A DNA stretch of 64,000 bases, taken from the NCBI RefSeq assembly GCF_003945595.2, contig NW_024104303.1:2225415-2289414 (forward strand), written 5' to 3'. Below, one piece after another: positions 63,770 through 64,000 of the stretch. This stretch comes from Pipra filicauda (Eukaryota > Chordata > Aves > Passeriformes > Pipridae). The position numbers were made by a program, and so were the translations under genes. The notes beneath the pieces are model-generated. The model made no database searches and had not been told where the DNA came from. It was given only the letters and a program-made list of their open reading frames with translations. Positions within the stretch are counted from its first letter, which is position 1; each line of letters begins with the position of its first letter.

Positions 63770-64000
63770 GAAGGGAAAGGAAGAAATTTCAGGAAATTTC
63801 AGGAAATTTCAGGAAATTTCAGGAAATTTCAGGAAATTTCAGGAAAGGAAATTTCAGGAAAGGAAATTTCAGGAAAGGAAAGGAAATTTCAGGAAAGGAA
63901 AGGAAATTTCAGGAAAGGAAATTTCAGGAAAGGAAATTTCAGAAAAGGAAATTTCAGGAAAGGAAAGGAAATTTCAGGAAATTTCAGGAAAGGAAAGGAA
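63770..64000. repeat. pentamer-based tandem array with heat-shock-element register
   Basis: From about 63783 to the window end the sequence is built of two pentamers, AGGAA and ATTTC, in units of 10 (AGGAAATTTC), 15 and 20 bases (one or two extra AGGAA). The unit order from 63791 is five of 10, then 15, 15, 20, 20, 15, 15, 15, 20, 10 and an incomplete unit. Every step is a multiple of five, and there is one base substitution (AGAAA at 63941). I count 15 GAAATTTC cores. A degenerate purine-rich lead-in (GGGAAGG-like) starts about 63735. The array continues past the edge. It sits in a MUSK intron. Confidence 0.95.

Overview
The window is nuclear DNA from a bird. The evidence is two recognisable vertebrate genes in the order expected for the avian equivalent of human 9q31 (probably chromosome Z, from memory of synteny), avian-type CR1 LINE fragments, an avian ERVL-type LTR, and large introns and intergenic spaces with no bacterial-style gene packing. 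All gene identities rest on reading the translated exons; no database search was run.

Layout. Positions 1-5549 are the last intron of LPAR1 (+ strand), and 5550-5851 is its terminal coding exon (transmembrane helix 7 and cytoplasmic tail), followed by an AT-rich 3' UTR. From there to about 46 kb lies a roughly 40 kb intergenic region. It holds no gene I can support, but does contain two CR1 3' ends (about 12.85-13.03 kb and 36.87-36.94 kb), an ERVL-type LTR (32.85-33.32 kb), a decayed U6 snRNA copy (43.91-43.98 kb), an unidentified degraded coding-like stretch (18.83-19.72 kb, minus) and several A/C- or G/T-rich tracts. From 62741 down to 47417 on the minus strand is the 3' half of MUSK, the muscle-specific receptor tyrosine kinase. 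Eight exons were resolved with consistent splice phases: the end of the Frizzled-like cysteine-rich domain, a 24-nt microexon, a kringle domain split over two exons, the transmembrane exon, the juxtamembrane/glycine-loop exon, and two kinase exons. LPAR1 and MUSK converge tail to tail, with 41.5 kb between their stop codons.

How the genes work. LPAR1 is a G-protein-coupled receptor for lysophosphatidic acid. MUSK is the agrin/LRP4-activated kinase that organises the neuromuscular junction. They are neighbours by ancient synteny, and I see no sign of joint regulation.

Most interesting points: (1) the right edge enters a tandem array of pentamers (AGGAA/ATTTC) whose 5-bp register reproduces the heat-shock-element pattern nGAAnnTTCn for over 200 bp, with 15 GAAATTTC cores; (2) this MUSK retains a kringle domain that human MUSK lacks, joined to the cysteine-rich domain through a 24-nt microexon; (3) the U6 copy has decayed almost only by C-to-T/G-to-A changes. 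I found no clear new multi-gene system.
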